NCBI GenBank assembly: GCA_003671075.1
Contig: QWPT01000017.1
Location: forward strand, 1 to 58,613
DNA length: 58,613 nt
Direction: 5' to 3'
From: Planctomycetota bacterium
Lineage (GTDB): Bacteria > Planctomycetota > Phycisphaerae > Phycisphaerales > SM1A02
Position 1 is the stretch's first letter, and each line of letters starts with the position of its first letter. The notes beneath the pieces were generated by a model that worked only from the letters and a program-made list of their open reading frames with translations, did no database searches and had not been told where the DNA came from. Positions 24,738 to 30,895 of the stretch are shown piece after piece. The position numbers and the translations under genes were made by a program.

Positions 24738-25709
24738 TCAGGACCGCCAGGAGACCGGCTCGGCGATTTGCGGGCCAGCCTCGCGGATGAGGGCGACTGC
24801 CGCGAAGATCACGACCGCGATCGATCCGATCCACGCAGCCTCGACGGTCATTCCTGCGGCTAGAAGCCAGGCGGCGGCGACTAGGCTCTTCCAGAGACTT
24901 CCGTAGCGAAGAATCTTCTCGCCTGCGCGCGGGCCGCGAATGGCGCGGAGTTTCCACGCGCCGACCGCAGCGCCTACGACCACGGTGGAGGCGGGAAGCA
25001 GCAGGAGAAGCGGGTTGGGCCAGTTGGTGAGGAGGGAGCCTTGGTTGCGTTGGTGTTCCAAGGTCCACAACATGCCTGTCCAGAACAGCCAGCCCGCGGC
25101 TCCGATGACCACGGAGCGCCGGGTGAGCTTCGGGCGTTTTTCACCAAAGACATACGCGAGCGCTCCAAGGCCCATCGTTTGGCTCATCGCCAGCCAGATC
25201 GGAAGGAGCGATGTTGCCTCGGTGCATGGGACAGCCATGGAAAGCGCCGTTGCGAGGCCAGCGAGGACCAGCCCGAAGGCCGGGACATGCTTTGCGAAGG
25301 CGTCGTAGATCAAAATGGCCACGACGAGTGCCAAGGCCGCGAGCATGGCGGGCGTGCCGAAGCCGATTGCGCCAAGCATTCCCGCGCACAGTGATCCAAT
25401 CGCAAGCTGCACCGCGCGCCGTGGCTGAAGATTTCCAGCCGGGAGAGGGCGGTCGGGCGCAAACGCGCGGTCGTGCTTTGCGTCAAGAAAGTCGTTCAGC
25501 GCGGCTCCGAAGGCGAGAAACCCGATGGCGACGAGCGCGCCCGCCCCTAGCGCCAGCCCAAGTGGCTGCGTTGCGACGGGGAGTTCGGCGAGGCGCGGGT
25601 CGGCACGCGCGAGAAGAATCATGAGCCAGACATTCGCAACTGCTCCGAACGCGACGGAAAGGCGCGAGATTTCGATTGCGGCCAGGGTTTTGCGGACGAT
25701 GCGGCGCAT
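24738..25709 (-). CDS. UbiA-family prenyltransferase
   Basis: The 323-residue protein begins MRRIVRKTLAAIEISRLSVAFGAVANVWLM and has about eight or nine hydrophobic membrane segments. The first Asp-rich motif, NDFLDAKHDRAFAPDRPLPAG, is a good match for the N-D-x-x-D-x-x-x-D prenyl-diphosphate site. The second motif region reads IYDAFAKHVPAFG, with only one Asp, which is a common variation. The family moves prenyl groups to aromatic or other acceptors (quinones, chlorophylls, hemes, sugars). Which acceptor is used here is unknown. It is 55 bases upstream of the LptD-like gene on the same strand; decaprenyl-phosphate-ribose type UbiA enzymes would fit an envelope role, but that is inference. It diverges from ribH. 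Confidence 0.85.
   Translation of the reverse strand: MRRIVRKTLAAIEISRLSVAFGAVANVWLMILLARADPRLAELPVATQPLGLALGAGALVAIGFLAFGAALNDFLDAKHDRAFAPDRPLPAGNLQPRRAVQLAIGSLCAGMLGAIGFGTPAMLAALALVVAILIYDAFAKHVPAFGLVLAGLATALSMAVPCTEATSLLPIWLAMSQTMGLGALAYVFGEKRPKLTRRSVVIGAAGWLFWTGMLWTLEHQRNQGSLLTNWPNPLLLLLPASTVVVGAAVGAWKLRAIRGPRAGEKILRYGSLWKSLVAAAWLLAAGMTVEAAWIGSIAVVIFAAVALIREAGPQIAEPVSWRS
25071..25081 (-). repeat. GGACAGGCATG motif inside the ubiA-like gene
   Basis: An exact copy of the motif is on the minus strand and reads Trp-Thr-Gly-Met-Leu in the prenyltransferase frame. It is one of 11 exact copies in the window; see the RAYT entry. Confidence 0.5.
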
Positions 25710-25793
25710 GGGCGGATGGTAAGGATCCGGCAGAGCGCGCGATGCGGGGGGGCGGCGAGTTCTTCTCACTCCTTAGCGCACGCTCCCCACTAC

Positions 25794-25804
25794 CATGCCT
25801 GTCC
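25794..25804 (-). repeat. GGACAGGCATG motif just before ribH
   Basis: The exact motif lies on the minus strand in the ubiA-ribH divergent gap and ends one base before the ribH ATG. It could form part of the leader or ribosome-binding region of ribH, which has no clear Shine-Dalgarno sequence. Confidence 0.55.
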
Positions 25805-25805
25805 T

Positions 25806-26297
25806 ATGCACACGATTGTTCCATTGGCCGCGAACGCCCGCGGATTGCGGGTCGGCATCGTGACGAGCCGCTACCACGAAGGCATCACCGGGCGGCTGCG
25901 CGACGGGGCCCTTGACGCCTTTCGAGCTGCCGAGGGTGATGAATCGGACCTGGTGCTTGTCGACGCTCCAGGCTCTTTTGAGTTGGTCGCGCTTGCGCAC
26001 GCGCTCACATCTCGTGCGGACATTGACGCGGTCGTGTGCCTTGGCTGCGTGCTGACTGGCGAGACGACCCATGATCAATACATCTGCCAAGCCGTCGCGG
26101 CAGGCCTTGCGGAGATCACCGCGCGCAACGGGAAACCCATCGCGTTTGGTGTACTTACATGCCAATCGATTGAGCAGGCGCGCGCGCGTGCTGGTGGCGA
26201 GAAGGGCAACAAGGGCGAGGAAGCAATGAATGCGGCGATCATCGCTGCGCAAGCGGTCGGCCGCGTGCAAAAACTTCCGCCAGGGAGGCCAGCATGA
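25806..26297 (+). CDS. ribH: 6,7-dimethyl-8-ribityllumazine synthase
   Basis: The protein of 163 residues matches lumazine synthase: RVGIVTSRYHEGITGRLRDGAL with the substrate-binding start, VDAPGSFELVALAHAL, VVCLGCVLTGETTHDQYICQAVAAGLAEIT (G-C-V-I-x-G-E-T-x-H-x-x-x-I), PIAFGVLTCQSIEQARAR, and GNKGEEAMNAAI. It makes lumazine from the ribityl-uracil amine and dihydroxybutanone phosphate, the next-to-last step of riboflavin synthesis. Its ATG overlaps no gene. Its stop overlaps the nusB start (ATGA), the widespread ribH-nusB order. Confidence 0.97.
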   Translation: MHTIVPLAANARGLRVGIVTSRYHEGITGRLRDGALDAFRAAEGDESDLVLVDAPGSFELVALAHALTSRADIDAVVCLGCVLTGETTHDQYICQAVAAGLAEITARNGKPIAFGVLTCQSIEQARARAGGEKGNKGEEAMNAAIIAAQAVGRVQKLPPGRPA

Positions 26298-26800
26298 GCG
26301 GCCGCAAGGGGCGCGTGCGTGCCGAGAGGCGCTTTGCGCTGCAGGCGCTCTATCAGTTCGATTCTGGGCTCGCAGGCGAACTCGATGCGGTGCGCGACGC
26401 GTTGGAAAGCGCTGCGGAAATTGACGAATTTGGCGAGTCGCCCGACACTTCTTCTGCGGAGGTTCGCATGGCGGTTCGCGATCCTGATGCCGCGATTGAC
26501 CGTGCTAAAAACATCGAGGACGGTCTCGGTTTCGCCGCGCTTGTTTGGGAGCACCGCAACGAAGCTGACGCCGCCATGAAGCCGTACACCGCCGAGTGGC
26601 CTGTCCACCGGCAGCCCGTCATCGACCGCAATGCGCTGCGGCTCGGCTGGTACGCGTTTACTCACGGCGGCGATCCGATTGCCGTTGCGATTGACGAGAC
26701 GGTTGAGCTCGTGAAGACATTTTCCACCGAGAAATCTGGTGCCTTTGTGAACGCGGTGCTCGACCGCGTCGCCAAAGCGGGTGCGGCGGGTTCGCACTGA
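26294..26800 (+). CDS. nusB: Transcription antitermination factor NusB
   Basis: This 168-residue protein is recognisable as NusB: GRVRAERRFALQALYQFDSG (the R-x-x-A-x-x-A-L-Y motif), the later VIDRNALRLGWYAFTH, and VAIDETVELVKTFSTEKSGAFVNAVLDRVAK (the I-N-E-x-V-E-L-A-K-x-F-x-x-x-x-S-x-x-F-V-N-x-x-L). It binds boxA RNA with NusE and helps antitermination at rRNA operons. The central region carries an extra acidic stretch (about residues 45-75) compared with short NusB proteins. It is coupled to ribH upstream (ATGA) and ftsY downstream (TGATG). Confidence 0.95.
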   Translation: MSGRKGRVRAERRFALQALYQFDSGLAGELDAVRDALESAAEIDEFGESPDTSSAEVRMAVRDPDAAIDRAKNIEDGLGFAALVWEHRNEADAAMKPYTAEWPVHRQPVIDRNALRLGWYAFTHGGDPIAVAIDETVELVKTFSTEKSGAFVNAVLDRVAKAGAAGSH

Positions 26801-27723
26801 TGGGACTTTTTCGCTCCGCGCTCGACGCGATCAAGAAGGGCTTGCACAAGACCGCGGAGGCGATCGGCGGACAGTTGCGTTCGCTCCTGCTCGGTCGCAC
26901 GCTCAGCGAGGAACTGATTGACGAAATCGAATCGCGGCTGATCGCCGCAGATGTCGGAGTCAAGGCTGCGCGCGAACTTGTCGAGGGACTTCGTAAGGAG
27001 TTCCGATCGGGAACGCTGTCCCGTGGCGAAGATGCTTTGGAATACCTCAAGAAGAGCTTGAAGTCGCGTTGGCCCGCCGAGGCGCGCGCCATCGTGGTGG
27101 CTGAGCGAAAGCCGACCGTGGTGCTGGTTGTTGGCGTGAACGGCGTCGGTAAGACGACGAGCGTCGCCAAGATCGCGCGTAGCCTGAAGGACGAGGGGCG
27201 AACCGTGCTTTTGGCCGCCGCCGACACTTTTCGAGCCGGCGCCGTCGCTCAACTCACGGTGTGGAGTGAGCGGCTCGGGATCGAGATTGTGAAAGGCAAG
27301 GCAGGGGCTGACCCAGCAGCGGTTGCGTTTGACGCGGCTGATGCAGCGATCGCGCGCGGCGTCGATGTTTTGCTCGTCGACACCGCTGGGCGACTGCATA
27401 CGCAGGACAACCTCATGCGCGAACTCAGCAAGATTCGCAATGTGCTTGCTAAGAAGATCCCGGGCGCGCCGCACGAGGTGTTGCTCGTGCTCGATGCCAC
27501 CAGTGGCCAGAACGCGGTGCAACAGGCACGCCTTTTCGGCGCTGCGGCGGGCGTGACGGGGATATTCCTCGCGAAACTCGATGGGACTGCACGGGGCGGA
27601 ATAGTCGTCGCGATCCGCGAGGAACTCGATGTGCCGGTCAAGCTCATTGGCGTGGGGGAGCGGCCCGAGGATGTGCAACCGTTTGACCCTGACCGCTTCG
27701 TTGAAGCGATGTTTGCGGGTTGA
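26800..27723 (+). CDS. ftsY: Signal recognition particle receptor FtsY
   Basis: The 307-residue protein has an amphipathic N-terminal start (MGLFRSALDAIKKGLHKTAEAI) and the full NG domain: GVNGVGKTTSVAKIARSLK (G1, about residue 113), LAAADTFRAGAVAQL (G2), LLVDTAGRLHTQDNLMREL (G3), FLAKLDGTARGGIVV (G4 with TKLDGTAKGG) and KLIGVGERPEDVQPFDPDRFVEAMF. FtsY is the membrane receptor that docks ribosome-SRP complexes to the translocon. The acidic A domain is missing, as in many short FtsY proteins. It shares one base with nusB and ends the ribH-nusB-ftsY operon. Confidence 0.97.
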   Translation: MGLFRSALDAIKKGLHKTAEAIGGQLRSLLLGRTLSEELIDEIESRLIAADVGVKAARELVEGLRKEFRSGTLSRGEDALEYLKKSLKSRWPAEARAIVVAERKPTVVLVVGVNGVGKTTSVAKIARSLKDEGRTVLLAAADTFRAGAVAQLTVWSERLGIEIVKGKAGADPAAVAFDAADAAIARGVDVLLVDTAGRLHTQDNLMRELSKIRNVLAKKIPGAPHEVLLVLDATSGQNAVQQARLFGAAAGVTGIFLAKLDGTARGGIVVAIREELDVPVKLIGVGERPEDVQPFDPDRFVEAMFAG

Positions 27724-27801
27724 CGCCTAGGAATCGGAGTTGCGAGGCGGGGTGCGATCCGGCGTGCGGGGTGGGAATCCCCAAATTCGTCGGTGGAATG
27801 A

Positions 27802-27832
27802 GTTTGGACAGGCATGTGAGCCAAACTAGAAT
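27802..27832 (+). promoter_or_regulatory. Possible sigma-70 promoter with a GGACAGGCATG motif, giving a nearly leaderless transcript
   Basis: TTGGAC (27804-27809) and TAGAAT (27827-27832) are separated by 17 bases, an almost ideal sigma-70 spacing. The pseudopilin ATG lies seven bases beyond the -10 box, so transcription would start at or near the start codon. The exact motif GGACAGGCATGT (27806-27817) overlaps the -35 box and the spacer, and GTTTGG/CCAAAC (27802-27807 and 27821-27826) frame it as an inverted repeat. Function is inferred from pattern alone. Confidence 0.4.
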
Positions 27833-27838
27833 GCGCGG

Positions 27839-28489
27839 ATGACCTCCGCTCGGCACCTTCGCTCAAACGCATTCACCATCGTCGAAATGCTGGTAGTGGT
27901 ATTTATCTTCGGGGTATTGCTGTCGATCATCCTGCCTTCGATGGCGAACGTGAGGCGCGAGTCGCTTTCTGTGTCGTGTCAGGCGAATCTCAGGCAACTT
28001 TACGCCGCGGTCGATGCATATCGATCAACGATCAATGGATCCCTTCCGATGTGCGACTTCCTTCCCGCGTCGACCCCTGATGGTCCAGTCGGAGGGCTCG
28101 TGGATGTGCTCGAGAAGACTGTCGGGATTGACTGTAAGTGCTGGTATTGCGCGGCAGACGATGACCTCGAGGGGTCGATCGCGACGGGCACGAGTTACAT
28201 CTACCTGCCAGGTTTGCTTCGCTACACGCCGCAGGTTCAGATTCAGGTCGCTGGGCTTCTCTTTGCGTCCCAGGGCGATTCGCTGACCGAGAGGCAGAGA
28301 GAGCGGCGGCGGCGCGATGCGGAGGCGAAGCTTGTAGGCACGCTCTATCAGCAGAGTCCTTTGCAGTTCGCCATACTTATGGATAGCCAGGATCGTCACA
28401 AGATCGGAAGCCGCAATCCGCGTAACGCTGTGTACATCGATGGAAGTGCTGGCATTTTGCGGGATGCCGATGAGGCAGAGGCGCCTTGA
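27839..28489 (+). CDS. Type IV pilin-like / type II secretion pseudopilin-like protein
   Basis: The 216-residue protein has a short basic leader, then the prepilin motif NAFTIVEMLVVVFIFGVLLSIILPSM, where cleavage before the Phe-Thr-Ile-Val-Glu core and the Glu at +5 are typical. The rest is a globular domain with four Cys residues, two in the segment GIDCKCWYCAADDD, which suggests a disulphide. The C-terminal NAVYIDGSAGILRD resembles the D-G-H-V-type ending seen in many planctomycete prepilin-like proteins. The other secretion or pilus genes are not in this window. The ATG is 6 bases downstream of a possible -10 box. The next gene begins 17 bases after the stop. Confidence 0.85.
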   Translation: MTSARHLRSNAFTIVEMLVVVFIFGVLLSIILPSMANVRRESLSVSCQANLRQLYAAVDAYRSTINGSLPMCDFLPASTPDGPVGGLVDVLEKTVGIDCKCWYCAADDDLEGSIATGTSYIYLPGLLRYTPQVQIQVAGLLFASQGDSLTERQRERRRRDAEAKLVGTLYQQSPLQFAILMDSQDRHKIGSRNPRNAVYIDGSAGILRDADEAEAP

Positions 28490-28506
28490 AAACACGAGAG
28501 CAAAGC

Positions 28507-29253
28507 ATGAATTTTATAGAGTGGACTACCGACCTACGCGACCGTCTTGATGAATCGATCGCCGATGCGTGGGCAAACAAACGCCGCGAGATCGGTCTCG
28601 TGCTCGCAGGTATGTCGGTTGCCGGGCTGCTCGGCTTTGGGGTCTATTGGTGGATGGAGATTCGCTTTCGCTCTCCACCGTCGATTTTCGACGCGCCTGT
28701 TGATGATGTGCTTGGATATTTCGCGCTTGATGACTTTTCGAAGCTGCCGATTGACGAGCGTATTCGCTTCCTACTAGGGCTTTCCGATCGATTTCGAGGT
28801 ATGGGACAGGCAGAAAGCGCGACGATGGCAGCGTTTCTCGCTGGACTTTCTGGTCCGGCACGCGAGCAAGCCACCCAGAACGCGCGTGTGCTTGCAAAGG
28901 ACATCCTCGTTCAAGGCGCCGAGAACTATTTCAAGACCACCGAGAAGGATCGCGGAAAATACATCGATGACTGGATGGTGAAGTGGATGAGGACTGGTGA
29001 GCGCATTGCAACGGGCAAAGAAGGTGACAAGCCCGATGACCAGCGACTCGCGGATGTGAATGGGCGAGGTGCGCGGGAGCGCGAACGCGCAGGATCACGC
29101 TCTGCAAACGAGATGCCGAGCTTGACCGATGATGGAGCGATAAGGTTTCTCGGTTTCTGGGAAAGCGATGTGGAACAAGCGTCGACTCCAAAGGAGCAGG
29201 GGCAGATCGTTCGATTTTTGGGTGATGTGCGGAAGCACTTCGGCGGTGGATGA
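28507..29253 (+). CDS. Membrane-anchored protein of unknown function
   Basis: The 248-residue protein has one transmembrane segment (about residues 32-50, EIGLVLAGMSVAGLLGFGVYWW) after a charged amphipathic N-terminus, then a mainly helical domain. The middle (ARVLAKDILVQGAENYFKTTEKDRGKYIDDWMVKWMR) and the charged linker with GRGARERERAGSR are highly polar. I recognise no family. A TTG at 28486, overlapping the pseudopilin stop, would add seven residues; the ATG at 28507 is preferred. Being next to a pseudopilin, it may be an accessory factor of the same secretion or pilus apparatus, but that is only positional inference. Confidence 0.6.
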   Translation: MNFIEWTTDLRDRLDESIADAWANKRREIGLVLAGMSVAGLLGFGVYWWMEIRFRSPPSIFDAPVDDVLGYFALDDFSKLPIDERIRFLLGLSDRFRGMGQAESATMAAFLAGLSGPAREQATQNARVLAKDILVQGAENYFKTTEKDRGKYIDDWMVKWMRTGERIATGKEGDKPDDQRLADVNGRGARERERAGSRSANEMPSLTDDGAIRFLGFWESDVEQASTPKEQGQIVRFLGDVRKHFGGG

Positions 29254-29274
29254 TGTCTTCTAAGGGCCCTTAAC

Positions 29275-29328
29275 GGACAGGCATGTTTTCGTAGGCCGCG
29301 AGCCAACACGCGAGCCCTAACGCGAGCC
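29275..29328 (+). repeat. REP-like motif GGACAGGCATGT plus three CGCGAGCC repeats, downstream of the RAYT
   Basis: GGACAGGCATGT occurs at 29275-29286 in the 290-base gap between the membrane protein and the transposase. It is followed by three short direct repeats with the core CGCGAGCC spaced 12-13 bases (about 29297-29328). The rest of the gap up to 29543 holds no convincing gene; a weak 7-bp stem GAAAACC/GGTTTTC is the only other structure seen. Confidence 0.6.
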
Positions 29329-29543
29329 TGAACAAGGCTGTCAGGCACGCGTCCACATTAAGTTGCCTAAATCCGGTTGCCCAAGCCTCGATTCCGACAG
29401 GAAAACCCTAGGTGGCTTCTGGTTTTCGACGGCTTTTGATTTCGAGGAGGGGCGCTCGGTCGCAGGTCGCGATGAGTCAGCTCACGGACCTAGCGATAGG
29501 ACTTCCGGTCGGCTGCCGTCGGTTTGGATTATGCATTGCGGAG

Positions 29544-30707
29544 CTAGGCGCTGCTGAGTAAGGCGATGGCCTGAACCCGCCGAGAGCCGCGGCGAGCTGC
29601 TTCCTGAAGTAGTGAATCGCCGTCTCCGTAGCAGCTCCCGCGGCCGCGGATAGCAAATGACAGGGTGCCGAGCGTTTCGAATTCAAAGCGCTGCTGCGCG
29701 CGTTGGTCGATCCACTCCTCCATCCGAGCCGCGGCAAGCCGCTCGGCCGCGCGCACTGAAAGCGGCGCGCCAAATCGCAGCGACTCGAGTGCCTTTGCGA
29801 TCGCCATCGCGACGGGGCGAGGTTGGGTGGGTCCAATGAATCCCGCTTTGTCGGTCCTTGTGCGCCTCCCCGCGCTGTCGACCGCCTCTAGATACTCCAC
29901 CAAGGGGATCATTTCAGGCTGCGCAGCTTCGTGCAGTTGCGATGTCGCAGGCGGCATATCGCAATTGATGGCGCCGACTTTGCACGGGAAAACGGGTTGC
30001 CATGTCGCGCCGCGGAGGACTGTTGCGGCATCGACGCCTTCGCAAGATTCGCTGTCGCAGGCGTGTCGTACTTCTGCGCACAGTCGCTGCCATTGCCGCC
30101 GTGCGGATGTCCAGAAACTTGACTGAATTGAACCCGCCTTACAGGCGTGAACTTCGTTGAGTTCGATGTAGGCAGACACAAGCAACAGCGCACGCTGGTT
30201 GAGTATTCGCGGCGACTTAAATCGGCCTTCCCAAAAATGCCCAGTCACGCCATCTTCGTGGTTCCAGCGGCGAGCGCATGGTTCTTTGAGCAGTCGATGA
30301 AAGAAGCCGAGGTTGCACACGTCGCGTCGCGCCTTCGCGATTCGCGCAGGGCAATTCAGGATCGAGGCAAGTTCCTCAGCGGTTGCGGCGGTGCCCGGCG
30401 CAGCGCCGAGAAGTCTTCGAAGGCGTTGGTCAGGCAGTAATGACGCGCGTCGGCGCGCGACTTCTTGATCCGACCAGGCGTGGACAATGTCAGGGCGAAT
30501 TCGCAGCAGAATGTGAAGATGATTATCCATGACGGCAAAGGAAATCACATCAATTGCAGCAAACTCAGCGAGGAATTCGAGCCGTGTAACGATCCAGGCT
30601 CGGCGCGAAGGATCCGCCAGTAGCGACTCTCTGCGTACACAGCGCGAGATGCAGTGATAGACACCGGGATTCTCAGCATCGACTATGTCGGATCGTCTCG
30701 TGGCCAC
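29544..30707 (-). CDS. REP-associated tyrosine transposase (RAYT), HUH/Y1 family
   Basis: A GTG at 30707 gives 387 residues. The N-terminal part has the HUH nuclease motif in VMDNHLHILLRI (His63-x-His65), preceded by NPGVYHCISRCVRRESLL, the usual G-x-Y-H-V-x-x-R start. GHFWEGRFKSPRI follows at about 157, and SAYIELNEVHAC at about 178 carries Tyr180 in the position of the catalytic Y in the Y-x-x-L-N-P-V-R-A element. RAYTs are single-copy, domesticated relatives of the IS200/IS605 transposases that mobilise REP sequences. Copies of GGACAGGCATG lie on both sides: one downstream (29275) and an inverted pair upstream (30795-30848). No terminal inverted repeats typical of a DDE insertion sequence are seen. 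The C-terminal third, rich in Arg and Ala, is not recognised. Confidence 0.88.
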   Translation of the reverse strand: MATRRSDIVDAENPGVYHCISRCVRRESLLADPSRRAWIVTRLEFLAEFAAIDVISFAVMDNHLHILLRIRPDIVHAWSDQEVARRRASLLPDQRLRRLLGAAPGTAATAEELASILNCPARIAKARRDVCNLGFFHRLLKEPCARRWNHEDGVTGHFWEGRFKSPRILNQRALLLVSAYIELNEVHACKAGSIQSSFWTSARRQWQRLCAEVRHACDSESCEGVDAATVLRGATWQPVFPCKVGAINCDMPPATSQLHEAAQPEMIPLVEYLEAVDSAGRRTRTDKAGFIGPTQPRPVAMAIAKALESLRFGAPLSVRAAERLAAARMEEWIDQRAQQRFEFETLGTLSFAIRGRGSCYGDGDSLLQEAARRGSRRVQAIALLSSA

Positions 30708-30794
30708 CCGACGACGCTAAGCGGTAAATCTGCGTTTTTTAGACGCACGTCAGACTTACACGGGATTTCTGGGTCGGCGGAAGTTTGTCATAGC

Positions 30795-30886
30795 GGACAG
30801 GCATGTCCTGCCCCGTTCTCTAACTGAACGCGATCAACATGCCTGTCCGAAGTTGTGAGCATCCCTGAGGTGTCGCGTGCCTGTCC
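30795..30886. repeat. Inverted pair of REP-like motifs (REPIN-like) upstream of the RAYT
   Basis: GGACAGGCATGT at 30795-30806 faces its exact complement ACATGCCTGTCC at 30837-30848, a perfect 12-bp inverted repeat with a 30-base spacer. The first copy continues to GGACAGGCATGTCC, which can itself fold as GGACA/TGTCC around a GGCA loop. A third, imperfect copy (CGTGCCTGTCC) is at 30876-30886. The block lies in the 188-base gap between the RAYT start and the hrpB stop. Confidence 0.7.
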
Positions 30887-30895
30887 AAAGTCCCC

